NCBI RefSeq assembly: GCF_052050035.1
Contig: NZ_CP189882.1
Location: forward strand, 1,798,001-1,862,000
Direction: 5' to 3'
DNA length: 64,000 nucleotides
DNA from: Symbiopectobacterium purcellii_A
GTDB taxonomy: Bacteria > Pseudomonadota > Gammaproteobacteria > Enterobacterales > Enterobacteriaceae
Within the stretch, counting starts at the first letter, position 1; each line of letters starts with the position of its first letter. Of the stretch, positions 44,309 through 51,866 are shown piece by piece. A program made the translations under genes and the position numbers. The notes under the pieces are model-generated. The model ran no database searches, was not told the DNA's origin, and saw only the letters and a program-made list of their open reading frames with translations.

Positions 44309-44339
44309 GCCACGTTGTCGGTGGCTTCCGTAGAGCACG
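44309..44339 (-). promoter_or_regulatory. nutL antitermination site (boxA, boxB)
   Basis: On the minus strand: boxA-like TGCTCTACG then boxB GCCACCGACAACGTGGC (44325-44309), a 5-bp stem with the CGACAAC loop seen in P22 boxB. It is identical to the boxB at 46130-46146. Correct strand and position between PL and N. Confidence 0.8.
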
Positions 44340-44505
44340 AGGCTCGTTTTGAAAGAGCGGTTAAAACAGAGCAGACTCATTAATCTGCTGTGGTTTAATG
44401 CCTGGTTTACTTCTCCACCTCAGGCGGCAGTGGTTCCCTCCTTTCCACAGGCTAGAGAATCTGATAATTTAGTGACTCCACAGGCAATCAAGAGCAATTA
44501 TTGTT

Positions 44506-44784
44506 ATGGCATCCAACAAAGATACTTATGTTGATTTTTTGGAAACTGCGGTAAAAGCAGCAGCTCAAATTAATATCCCATTAATTGCAATATCATATAT
44601 TGATGGTAGTAATAATATTACACAGCCCGCTTTAGCGATGATCGATTCTGTGCGTAATCATGTTCCAGATACAAAATTCACCTCTGTCGATATCGAAGAT
44701 ACACGCTCAGAAATTATCTCATTGATTAAAAAAAATATTTCTCTTCCGCGAAAAACGGGGTTTCAGACTGAAGTAAAAATGTAG
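44506..44784 (+). CDS. 92-aa phage protein of unknown function
   Basis: Starts MASNKDTYVDFLETAVKAAA and continues LIAISYIDGSNNITQPALAM. Plus strand, overlapping convergently with the ORF at 44726. Weak ribosome site. Possibly a lysogeny-expressed gene, since it opposes the left operon. Confidence 0.5.
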   Translation: MASNKDTYVDFLETAVKAAAQINIPLIAISYIDGSNNITQPALAMIDSVRNHVPDTKFTSVDIEDTRSEIISLIKKNISLPRKTGFQTEVKM

Positions 44785-45034
44785 ATTTCATTTCAATAAT
44801 TCGTATCGTTTTAAGAAACACGTCCGGATCACCTGATACGTATAGCGTTATTTTCTTAGTTTTGGGGCATGTGGAGAAAAACGCTTTTTCTATCATGTGC
44901 CCTGTTTCATCTGCTTGCTCACAGGCTGCCATGATAAGGTGGCATCCTGGCGTAAAGCTGTTAGCATCACGCATCACATTGTTCTTCCAATTCAAGTAAT
45001 CTTGGTTATTCCCTCGAATCTGCATGATTTTCAT
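44726..45034 (-). CDS. 102-aa phage protein, first gene of the left operon
   Basis: Starts MKIMQIRGNNQDYLNWKNNV; contains TPGCHLIMAACEQADETGHM. It lies between PL and N. No family recognised. Confidence 0.5.
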   Translation of the reverse strand: MKIMQIRGNNQDYLNWKNNVMRDANSFTPGCHLIMAACEQADETGHMIEKAFFSTCPKTKKITLYVSGDPDVFLKTIRIIEMKSTFLLQSETPFFAEEKYFF

Positions 45035-45208
45035 CTCTCATCCTCTCTCGTTAGCTATCCCAACCGCCGTCATGTTCCTGTGCCTCGGGCTGGCTACTTA
45101 CGCTCAGGCAATCGGCGGGTAACTCGAGGTCTTGCCTGCCGGGGTATTGCCGTTGCGGGTTGGTGTTCCACCGTCTGGCTGTAGGCTGTCTGGTGGGTTG
45201 ATGAGATA

Positions 45209-45237
45209 AATTTAATATTACTTAAAAATAAAGTCAA
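45209..45237 (-). promoter_or_regulatory. PL-type early promoter with operator
   Basis: Minus strand TTGACT (45237-45232), 17-bp spacer, TAAATT (45214-45209). ATTTAATATTACTTAAAA (45210-45227), an 18-mer matching the operators at 45797-45863 with two deviations, overlaps it. The surrounding gap 45035-45358 contains also a hairpin TCTTAA...TTTAAG near 45250 and no supported gene. Confidence 0.65.
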
Positions 45238-45358
45238 CCTGATTTTTCATATCTTAATTTTAGAAATTTAAGATTAGGTGACGCAGGAGGGGAAGAGCAA
45301 CGTGTGACTATGATCGTGGAAATAAGGCGTCCTACCAAACATGAACGGCGGGAAAAGT

Positions 45359-45796
45359 TCAGCTTGCTTTAGGCTTAGATTTTATGGCTCGCCTAGCTAG
45401 GACTTCTTCAACAATGAGATCAATTTCGTTCTTTCTATCACTAATTTCCTTCAAGAACTTTTTCCTGTCTGTTGAAGGTAGGCTAGTAAACATATCGAGT
45501 AGCATCCGCCTCTCTCGTTCAAGCTCTTCATCTTGAAAATCAATAGGTTCAGGTGTTTTTCTACTGATAATTTCTTGGGAGTCGTCTTCGACAGAACCGT
45601 ACACTAAATAGCCGGGTTGGCACCTTAACGCTTTTGCTAGGGCTAAAAGATTTTCTCCACTAGGTTCGGTTTCGCCTCTTTCCCACTGGGATATAGAGAC
45701 ATGAGAAACCCCCACAGATCTGCTTAACTCCTGCTGTGTTAGTTTTAGTTCTTTTCTGCGTAGTTTGATCCGCTCGCCAGCAGAATTGTTGTTCAT
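45359..45796 (-). CDS. phage repressor, HTH-only (P22 c2-like N-terminus)
   Basis: 145 aa. The HTH_3 domain GERIKLRRKELKLTQQELSR / SVGVSHVSISQWERGETEPS / GENLLALAKALRCQPGYLVY is very close to P22 c2 (MVGVSNVAISQWERSETEPN GENLLALSKAL). The C-terminal half (DEELERERRMLLDMFTSLPS, DRKKFLKEISDRKNEIDLI) is helical and lacks the S24 LexA-like protease domain of c2 (216 aa), so RecA-stimulated self-cleavage is not expected. Divergent from cro, with its ATG touching an operator. Confidence 0.88.
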   Translation of the reverse strand: MNNNSAGERIKLRRKELKLTQQELSRSVGVSHVSISQWERGETEPSGENLLALAKALRCQPGYLVYGSVEDDSQEIISRKTPEPIDFQDEELERERRMLLDMFTSLPSTDRKKFLKEISDRKNEIDLIVEEVLARRAIKSKPKAS

Positions 45797-45863
45797 AGTT
45801 AAGCGATCTTAAAAGATATTGACTAAAACTTCCTTTAGTGTCAGAATTTAAGTTTTCTTTAAT
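45797..45863. promoter_or_regulatory. three P22-type 18-bp operators (OR)
   Basis: AGTTAAGCGATCTTAAAA (45797-45814), ACTAAAACTTCCTTTAGT (45822-45839) and ATTTAAGTTTTCTTTAAT (45846-45863) fit the P22 operator pattern ANTNAAGNNNNCTTNANT with 1, 1 and 0 mismatches, spaced 7 and 6 bp. PR is read here: TTGACT (45819-45824), 17 bp, CAGAAT (45842-45847). The first operator begins one base before the repressor ATG. Confidence 0.88.
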
Positions 45864-45874
45864 TGGAGGTGTTG

Positions 45875-46087
45875 ATGCTGAAAAAAACAGTAGTGAAACA
45901 CTTCAGGACACAAAGAGCTGTAGCGCAAGCACTCGGTTTAAGCGATGCAGCTATTTCTCAATGGAAAGACGTTATTCCAGAAAAGGACGCTTACCGATTG
46001 GAAGTCGTCACTAATGGTGCTCTGAAGTATCGAAATGATTTGTATAGGCATCCTTGTGCCATAGGTCTACCAGACCCAGTAGCCTAA
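45875..46087 (+). CDS. cro: Cro-like repressor
   Basis: 70 aa, starting MLKKTVVKHFRTQRAVAQAL at an ATG with GGAGG 6 bp upstream. A TTG four codons earlier is in frame but unlikely. GLSDAAISQWKDVIPEKDAY / RLEVVTNGALKYRNDLYR matches P22 Cro (GISDAAVSQWKEVIPEKDAYRLEIVTAGALKY). Binds the same operators to switch off repressor synthesis. Confidence 0.92.
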   Translation: MLKKTVVKHFRTQRAVAQALGLSDAAISQWKDVIPEKDAYRLEVVTNGALKYRNDLYRHPCAIGLPDPVA

Positions 46088-46097
46088 CCAGCAGTAC

Positions 46098-46146
46098 CGC
46101 TCTTCACAACGGACACCCGTCCTACGGAAGCCACCGACAACGTGGC
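46098..46146 (+). promoter_or_regulatory. nutR antitermination site (boxA, boxB)
   Basis: boxA CGCTCTTCACA (46098-46108) and boxB GCCACCGACAACGTGGC (46130-46146) directly downstream of cro, the standard nutR position. Further on a small dyad CACAGT...ACTGTG follows (about 46159-46180). Confidence 0.85.
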
Positions 46147-46289
46147 GAACGCAACATCCCACAGTAACACACTCACTGTGACTGCCTCACGGCTTCGTCA
46201 CGTCTGTTGATTACCTAATTACACCACAGGTGCCGTGTATCTACATGTGCATCCGATAACCTATTCTTTCAACAAGGAAAGTATCACAA

Positions 46290-46622
46290 ATGGAACGTGC
46301 AAAAACACGCAAAAATTCTGCGGTTGAGTTCATTAGCCGTCACCTCGTTACAACAGCATATCAGGCGATTGCCCGGGTACGCCAGACCAACATCGCAAAA
46401 ATGCTGGGTGTCGCCGATTCAACCGTCCTGCGCCGCTCAGAGAAGCTCACCGAGACGATGGATATCTTAGCCGCCAGTGGTGTGCAGGATTTTGTCTTCG
46501 AGGGCGAGAAGAAGATGCCGCTGGATGAATACCGCTATCTGCTTCGTTCAGCGATGGAGTTCGCGAAGTATCAACTGGAAGCGGCTGAATCTGTATCAGG
46601 CGACGAATGCCTTGCTGCATAG
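46290..46622 (+). CDS. cII: phage CII transcriptional activator
   Basis: 110 aa, CII family: TNIAKMLGVADSTVLRRSEK with the HTH, then LTETMDILAASGVQDFVFEG and EYRYLLRSAMEFAKYQL. CII activates repressor establishment and int promoters in lambdoid phages. Follows cro and nutR in the rightward operon. Ribosome site AAGGAA. Confidence 0.88.
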   Translation: MERAKTRKNSAVEFISRHLVTTAYQAIARVRQTNIAKMLGVADSTVLRRSEKLTETMDILAASGVQDFVFEGEKKMPLDEYRYLLRSAMEFAKYQLEAAESVSGDECLAA

Positions 46623-46631
46623 GAGGAGAAC

Positions 46632-46706
46632 ATGATGCAAGCACAAAAGAAAAAGCCGGTCAGTGCGCGAACACTTTTCCGGCTTAAAACTGCAATAACT
46701 CATTAA
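46632..46706 (+). CDS. 24-aa leader-like ORF after cII
   Basis: Strong ribosome site (AGGAGGAGA) then MMQAQKKKPVSARTLFRLKT. The RNA can pair AAGCCGG with CCGGCTT across the ORF. Possibly a regulatory leader for the next gene. Confidence 0.4.
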   Translation: MMQAQKKKPVSARTLFRLKTAITH

Positions 46707-46720
46707 TTTCAGGAGAAATT

Positions 46721-46885
46721 ATGGCACTAAACCGCCGGAATTTCAAGCAAAAGGGCGCCTGTCGCCCTCATCCTGAACCCCAAACACTGATGCCGGAGGA
46801 TGCGGCGAAGAAATTCGCCGAACTCTTCCGCCTGCAACAACAACTTTACCTGGCTCAGCATGAGTCCGAGGAGAAACGCAAATGA
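46721..46885 (+). CDS. 54-aa phage protein
   Basis: MALNRRNFKQKGACRPHPEP then MPEDAAKKFAELFRLQQQLY. Ribosome site AGGAG; ATGA overlap with the replication gene. Small early proteins of this type precede replication genes in many lambdoid phages. Confidence 0.55.
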   Translation: MALNRRNFKQKGACRPHPEPQTLMPEDAAKKFAELFRLQQQLYLAQHESEEKRK

Positions 46886-47691
46886 GCACAAGCCGTTTAC
46901 TTATCCACGAAAATCCGTTGCAGGTACTCCCGTCTCTGGCCTGCACCATTGGCCTGAATGAAGCGATGGTACTGCAACAAATCCATTACTGGCTGGGCAA
47001 CTCTCGTCACGTTCATAACGGCCGTAAGTGGGTCTATAACAGCGTTGCTGAATGGCAAACTCAATTTCCATTTTGGAGTGAAACTACCGTTAAACGTGCG
47101 CTTACCAGCCTGGAAAAGCAAGGGCTACTGCTTACGGCGAATTATAACAAAGACCAGCGCGATCGGAGCAAATGGTACAGCATCAACTATGACGCGCTGA
47201 AATCTCTGGAGGTTAAAAATGTGGACGATGCATCAGGTCAAATTGACCCAAATGCATCAGGTCAAATTGACCAAATGCAAATGGTAAGTTTGACCCAATG
47301 TATAGATAAGGATACAGAGACTACTACAGAGATTACTACAGAGATTAAAAACAAAACCCCCTTACCCCTTACCGACAAGAAAAACAAATTTGACCCGCTA
47401 ACCGAAAAACCGTCGAACGTGTCGGCAGAGGTTTGGGCCGATTGGGTGGAGCACCGGAAAGAAATTCGTCACCCACTCACCCCGACCACCTGCAAGCGCA
47501 TCAGGTCGATGCTGGAGAACCATGTCAACCCCGATGCGGTGATTGGTTTGTCCATCGAGCGCGGTTGGCAGGGCTTGTTCCCCGAAAAAATCACCGAGCC
47601 AGCCAATACCACGCCCGCGTTCGATGCCTCCCGGTTGACCGAAGAGCAGCGGCGTGAACTGGCACTGTATGAACTTCTGGAGGGTCGATGA
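46882..47691 (+). CDS. phage replication initiator-like protein (O/gp18-like position)
   Basis: 269 aa. N-terminal winged-helix region: RLLIHENPLQVLPSLACTIG, NEAMVLQQIHYWLGNSRHVH, SETTVKRALTSLEKQGLLLT, YNKDQRDRSKWYSINYDAL. It then has a low-complexity linker containing two ASGQID repeats and TTEITTEI. The C-terminal region WADWVEHRKEIRHPLTPTTC ... MLENHVNPDAVIGLSIERGW is typical of phage replisome organisers. The linker DNA carries iterons (47230-47296). Coupled to the genes on both sides by ATGA overlaps. Confidence 0.8.
   Translation: MSTSRLLIHENPLQVLPSLACTIGLNEAMVLQQIHYWLGNSRHVHNGRKWVYNSVAEWQTQFPFWSETTVKRALTSLEKQGLLLTANYNKDQRDRSKWYSINYDALKSLEVKNVDDASGQIDPNASGQIDQMQMVSLTQCIDKDTETTTEITTEIKNKTPLPLTDKKNKFDPLTEKPSNVSAEVWADWVEHRKEIRHPLTPTTCKRIRSMLENHVNPDAVIGLSIERGWQGLFPEKITEPANTTPAFDASRLTEEQRRELALYELLEGR
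47230..47296 (+). repeat. iterons inside the replication gene, candidate phage origin
   Basis: GCATCAGGTCAAATTGACC at 47230-47248 and 47254-47272 (24-bp period), followed by AAGTTTGACCCAATG at about 47286 and TTTGACCC again at about 47389. The core GGTCAAATTGACC is nearly palindromic. In lambdoid phages the origin lies as iterons within the initiator gene. Confidence 0.65.
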
Positions 47692-47795
47692 AATCATGGC
47701 TGAAACCGGTTTTGATTGCCGGTTACTGCCACGGGGTTATGCCGATATCGGCAGTGACGCTGGGCTTTAAGATTTTTCGATTGGAGGCAGTATGA
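47688..47795 (+). CDS. 35-aa ORF linking replication genes
   Basis: MKSWLKPVLIAGYCHGVMPI then SAVTLGFKIFRLEAV. Overlaps both neighbours by ATGA. Probably translational coupling between initiator and helicase. Confidence 0.45.
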   Translation: MKSWLKPVLIAGYCHGVMPISAVTLGFKIFRLEAV

Positions 47796-49666
47796 CTATC
47801 CAGGAATTATCCGGCCTGTTGTGGCAGCGGGTGGAGCAGGTGGTGGCTCACTTACTCCCCAACGGTCGGCGCGTCAATGGGGAATGGGTTGTCGGTGATT
47901 TGGACGGCAACAAGGGGCAATCGCTCAAGGTCAATCTCACCGGCAAGCAGGTCTGGTGTGAGTTCAACGGCGGACAGGGTGGCGACTTGCTGGACTTGTG
48001 GGTAGCGGTGTGCGGTATCCAATTCCATCAGGCCATGCAGGAGGCCAAAGTGTTTCTGGGTGTCAAGGACGAGAGCAATGAGTTCCTGCCGAAACAGCCA
48101 AAAATCTTCAAGAGGCCTGAGCGCAAGGGCGTCAAAGGCTCCCGCGACTGTTTCGCGTATCTGGCCTCAAGGGGGATCTCCCACGAGACGGCACAAGCGT
48201 TCAAAGTGACCGACGCGGTGATATTCAACCACGAGACCAAGCAGGAAGTCCCTGCCATCGCCTTCCCCTACCTGCGCGACGGTGAGTTGAAACAAATCAA
48301 GCGGTTGGGGATTGAGCGTCATGACGGTAAAAAAATCATCATGGTGGAGTCTGATTGTGAACCCTGTCTGTTTGGCTGGCAGGCCATCAACCCCAAAGAG
48401 CGCAATCTGGTGGTGATTTGTGAAGGCGAAATTGACGCGATGAGCCTCCACCAGTACGGCCTCCCGGCACTGTCGGTTCCCTTCGGTGGAGGGACGGGGG
48501 CCAAGCAGCAGTGGATTGAGCATGAGTACGAAAATCTATCACGTTTCGGAGAGATATTCCTGTGCATGGACATGGACGCCGCCGGGCAATCCGCCGCCAA
48601 GGAAATTGCTACCCGGCTGGGTATTCATCGTTGCAGCTTCGTGAAGTTACCCCACAAGGACGCTAACGAATGCCTGGTCAATAATATTTCCGTGGAGCAG
48701 TTTCAACGCCTCTTCATGAACGCTGAGACGTTCGACCCCACAGAACTCAAACGGGCGGGCGAATTCCGTCAGGAAGTCCATGCGGCTTTTTTTTCACCCG
48801 CTCCCGGTCTGTTCACCAGTCCGTGGCCCACGCTGGAGCAGAATTTCAGATTCAGGACGCACGAACTGACCTTGGTCAACGGCGTTAACGGTCACGGCAA
48901 ATCGCAGTTTGTGGGGCATCTGTCGCTTGAGGCGACGTACCAGGGGGTGTCTGCCTGCATCGCCTCGATGGAGCTACGGCCTGCTATCCTGCTGAAACGG
49001 ATGATTCGACAAGCCGTATCTACGGGGGATACCTCACCGGAGGATGTAGACCGGATGATGGACCTGCTCGATGCGCGGATGTGGTTGTTCAACGTGACGG
49101 GTAAAGCCAAGGGAGAACGGATTTTGTCCGTGTTCAAATATGCGCACAAGCGCTATGGCGTGAAACTGTTTGTCGTGGACTCGCTGATGATGTGCGGACT
49201 CAATGAGGATGATTACAACGGCCAGAAGGCGTTTATGGAAGCCTTATGCGAGTTCAAGCTGACTTACCCGGTGCATGTGCTGTTGGTAACTCATCCCCGA
49301 AAAGGCGAAAACGAAGAAAAGCCGGTCGGCAAGATGGATGTCAAGGGAAGCGGCGCTATCACGGATTTGACCGATAACCTGATCACCGTCTGGCGCAACA
49401 AGGCGCGTGAAGCCGTGGTAGAGAAAGCGAGGAAGTTTGGCAACGAGGTTTTATCGGAAAAAGAGCAAAAGCTACTGGAAGCGCCTGGAACGCTGTTATT
49501 GCTCGACAAGCAGCGTAACGGCGAAGGCTGGCAGGGGAAAATCCCCCTGGTGTTCAACTTGCTGAGTAATCAGTTTCTGGCCGACAGAAAGAGTATTCCT
49601 TTCAACTACGCCCGTGGGCAGTCACAAAGTGCGGTGATATCTGAAATGCGCCGTATGGCGGTTTAA
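47792..49666 (+). CDS. phage bifunctional primase-helicase
   Basis: 624 aa. N-terminal primase part with VWCEFNGGQGGDLLDLWVAV, then a Toprim domain (RNLVVICEGEIDAMSLHQYG, IFLCMDMDAAGQSAAKEIA), then a DnaB/T7 gp4-like helicase: Walker A LVNGVNGHGKSQFVGHLSLE near residue 370, Walker B KLFVVDSLMMCGLNEDDY near residue 455, and VHVLLVTHPRKGENEEKPVG. It unwinds and primes the phage fork. Ribosome site TTGGAGG; overlaps the preceding ORF. Confidence 0.92.
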   Translation: MTIQELSGLLWQRVEQVVAHLLPNGRRVNGEWVVGDLDGNKGQSLKVNLTGKQVWCEFNGGQGGDLLDLWVAVCGIQFHQAMQEAKVFLGVKDESNEFLPKQPKIFKRPERKGVKGSRDCFAYLASRGISHETAQAFKVTDAVIFNHETKQEVPAIAFPYLRDGELKQIKRLGIERHDGKKIIMVESDCEPCLFGWQAINPKERNLVVICEGEIDAMSLHQYGLPALSVPFGGGTGAKQQWIEHEYENLSRFGEIFLCMDMDAAGQSAAKEIATRLGIHRCSFVKLPHKDANECLVNNISVEQFQRLFMNAETFDPTELKRAGEFRQEVHAAFFSPAPGLFTSPWPTLEQNFRFRTHELTLVNGVNGHGKSQFVGHLSLEATYQGVSACIASMELRPAILLKRMIRQAVSTGDTSPEDVDRMMDLLDARMWLFNVTGKAKGERILSVFKYAHKRYGVKLFVVDSLMMCGLNEDDYNGQKAFMEALCEFKLTYPVHVLLVTHPRKGENEEKPVGKMDVKGSGAITDLTDNLITVWRNKAREAVVEKARKFGNEVLSEKEQKLLEAPGTLLLLDKQRNGEGWQGKIPLVFNLLSNQFLADRKSIPFNYARGQSQSAVISEMRRMAV

Positions 49667-49689
49667 CGCAAACAGCGAGGGAAATACGA

Positions 49690-49776
49690 ATGACGGCATA
49701 TCTAACAGAATGCATCGTGGGGCTGCTGGCAATGGCAGCCCTTTTTGTTTGGGTGGGTAAATTCAGAGGTGGGTGA
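49690..49776 (+). CDS. 28-aa membrane micro-ORF
   Basis: MTAYLTECIVGLLAMAALFV then WVGKFRGG, one hydrophobic helix. Its stop overlaps the ATG of ninB. Plausible but short. Confidence 0.4.
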   Translation: MTAYLTECIVGLLAMAALFVWVGKFRGG

Positions 49777-49878
49777 TGGAAAAAACATGCTTCCTGCTGC
49801 GTGATGAACGAATACGAAAAAACCTGAAAGCGTTTATTGATTCCCTGCCCACCGACTCACAACGCCCCCTCGAAATTA
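49776..49878 (+). pseudogene. ninB: ninB (recombination mediator) N-terminal fragment
   Basis: MEKTCFLLRDERIRKNLKAF IDSLPTDSQRPLEI resembles the opening of NinB/Orf proteins, which follow the replication genes in lambda and P22. Cut by IS630 copy D after 34 codons; nothing of it resumes beyond the element. Confidence 0.65.
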
Positions 49879-50758
49879 TAGCTAAACGACTTAATTTTGA
49901 TTACATTATTTAAATGAGCTATTCAATTGATTTTAGACGTAAAGTGATATCTACACGGAAAAACGAAGGGTTGAGTATCCGAGAAACAGCGAAGCAATTT
50001 CGGATTGGCCCTGCCTCTGTATCGCGTTGGATTAATCAAATAGAGTCAAAAGCATCGACCACGCGTCAGCGAAAGATCGATAAATCCGAGTTGATAAAAG
50101 ATGTTGAACAATATCCAGATGCTTACCAAAAAGAACGTGCAGAGCGTTTTGGCGTTTGTCAGAAGGCCATTTGGCAAGCGCTTAAAAAGCTGGGATTGAC
50201 CTATAAAAAAAACTCTACGTCATCCGAAAGCCGACGAAAACGCCCGGCAGGGATTTCAACAAAAAAAACAACAGTATGAAAAAGAAGGTAAACCTATTGT
50301 TTTTATTGATGAAAGTGGTTTTTCACACGATACCCCACGGACTCACGGCTATTCCCCAAAAGGTCAACGGTGTTTTGGCCTGAAGAACTGGGGAGCTAGG
50401 GGAAGAACAAATGTTATCGGCGCTTTATTAGGCACAACGCTGTTTGCTATCGGATTATTTGATATCAATATTAACAGCGATGTTTTCTATGCCTGGGTCA
50501 CACAAGTCCTTATCCCAGTACTCCCTAAAAACAGTGTAATCATGATGGACAATGCCACTTTTCACAAAAAACATAATATTCAACAAGTCATCATCGATGC
50601 AGGGTATATGGTGGAGTATTTGCCTACATATTCGCCAGATCTTAACCCAATTGAGCATAAATGGGCACAAGCAAAAAGCAAAAAAAGAGAGATGGGTTGC
50701 GATACAGAGAGTTTGTTCTCAGTCCATATGGTGTAATCAAAATTAAGTCGCTTGGCTA
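49879..50758 (+). mobile_element. IS630-family element, copy D (880 bp)
   Basis: TA-flanked (49877-49878, 50759-50760). Left flank is ninB and right flank is an IS3 remnant, so the element sits at a deletion or recombination junction. Confidence 0.94.
49914..50736 (+). CDS. IS630-family transposase, copy D
   Basis: Two frames as in the copy at 453, with the same eight-A junction. One difference is HDTPRTHGY for HDAPRTHGY. Confidence 0.88.
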
Positions 50759-51003
50759 TAACTCTGCACGTTCATCATCGCTGAGTACGCCGTTGCTCTG
50801 CTCGCGTGCCAGCGAGACCCATGTATGCAGGGTTTTGTTGCTTATGCCCAGCGATGCTGCTGCCCTGGCTATCGTATAGCCCTGCTCTGTTACCAGGGCA
50901 ACGGCTTCCTTTTTAAACTCAGGGGTAAATTGTCGTTTATGGTTCACTAAACACCTCCGTTTTGGATGTAAGTTTAGTGTCCTGATTATTCAACCACTAC
51001 AAA
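50759..51003 (-). pseudogene. IS3-family orfA fragment
   Basis: Minus-strand frame from ATG 50947: MNHKRQFTPEFKKEAVALVT, ARAAASLGISNKTLHTWVSL, an IS3-type HTH, cut at SDDERAEL by IS630. An IS3-like end (TAGTGTCCTGATTATTCAAC region) lies upstream at about 50965-51000. Confidence 0.7.
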
Positions 51004-51430
51004 GCATTTCCGGATGGTGCGTTACTTTGGTTTTCTGGCTAACCGCGTAGTGGGAAAACTGTTGCCTCTGGTGAGAAAAGCCCTGGGGCAGGATAATGTG
51101 AAAAAAGCAGCGCCAGTGACATACACAACGCTGAGTCAGGGATTACTGAATACAGACCCGTTTGCCTGCCTGCTGTGCGGGGCAAAAATGGCGTTCAGCC
51201 GGGCGCTGCCGGCAACGGCCCTGGAGAAGCTAATCGCGAACGCCGGGGAGATAGCGCGAATGCGTTACGTTGGATAATGCGGGGAAGCTCTGCCTGGAAT
51301 TCGGCGATGTAATCAAAAAACGCGCAATGTGTTCAAAAATCACCCAAACACAGAGGCATTCACGATAAAAAAGCCGGTTTTCATCGTTGCCAGCCCCCGA
51401 AATCAGGGGCCCCAAAAAGTTTGAAATTCC
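51004..51430 (+). pseudogene. IS91-family transposase C-terminus and element end
   Basis: KHFRMVRYFGFLANRVVGKL ... TDPFACLLCGAKMAFSRALP up to the stop at 51277 is the end of an IS91 (HUH, rolling-circle) transposase. The following about 150 bp with a GCCCCCGAAATCAGGGGCCCC hairpin region resemble the IS91 terminus. The more N-terminal part of a related copy is at 61259-62004. Confidence 0.7.
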
Positions 51431-51453
51431 TAGGCGTCTAGGCGTCTAGGCGT
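51430..51453 (+). repeat. 8-bp tandem repeat CTAGGCGT x3
   Basis: Three perfect units immediately before CGAGCGT, between the IS91 end and the tRNA-Pro promoter. Confidence 0.85.
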
Positions 51454-51480
51454 CGAGCGTGCGCTTTTGTGAAAAAAGGA

Positions 51481-51509
51481 TTGACGCTTTTTGGAGGGCG
51501 CAGTAAGAT
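51481..51509 (+). promoter_or_regulatory. tRNA-Pro promoter
   Basis: TTGACG (51481-51486), 17-bp spacer, TAAGAT (51504-51509), then the GC-rich discriminator GCGCCCC, a feature of stringently controlled stable-RNA promoters. Confidence 0.85.
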
Positions 51510-51521
51510 GCGCCCCGCATT

Positions 51522-51598
51522 CGGCGAGTAGCGCAGCCTGGTAGCGCAACACGTTCGGGACGTGTGGGTCGGAGGTTCAAATCCTCTCTCGCCGACCA
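51522..51598 (+). tRNA. tRNA-Pro(CGG)
   Basis: 77 nt with encoded CCA. Acceptor CGGCGAG/CTCGCCG, D-arm GCGCAGCCTGGTAGCGC, anticodon arm ACACG-TTCGGGA-CGTGT with anticodon CGG, T-arm GGAGGTTCAAATCCTC. All stems pair. Adjacent to mobile DNA on its left. Confidence 0.96.
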
Positions 51599-51866
51599 AA
51601 TTCCCCGCGTTTTGTCTGATACCTTTTGTTTGCGTTTTTGTTTAGATAGATTTTGTTTACTTTCTACAATATCTATTGCGTTATTCATTTATTTAAAAAA
51701 AACAATAATGCATCTAAAAAGATAATAAAAATATATCTTATAACGTGTTGATAATAATTGCATTAACTATGCGATAAGGTATTTCACTGATTTACACGCC
51801 AGGCGTCAACTGACATTTTACGCTCTGTCTTTGGGATGTTACATATCATAAAAGGAGCGTGTGAAA

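Noticed and set aside
44349..44534. 61-codon plus-strand frame upstream of the 92-aa ORF
   Set aside because: No ribosome site, no recognisable domain, and it covers the nutL/leader region of the opposite strand.
45245..45275. Additional 18-bp operators at the hairpin beside PL
   Set aside because: The AAG and CTT half-sites face the wrong way and do not fit the operator pattern.
51446..51688. 80-codon minus-strand frame over tRNA-Pro
   Set aside because: Antisense of the tRNA gene; a frequent spurious ORF.
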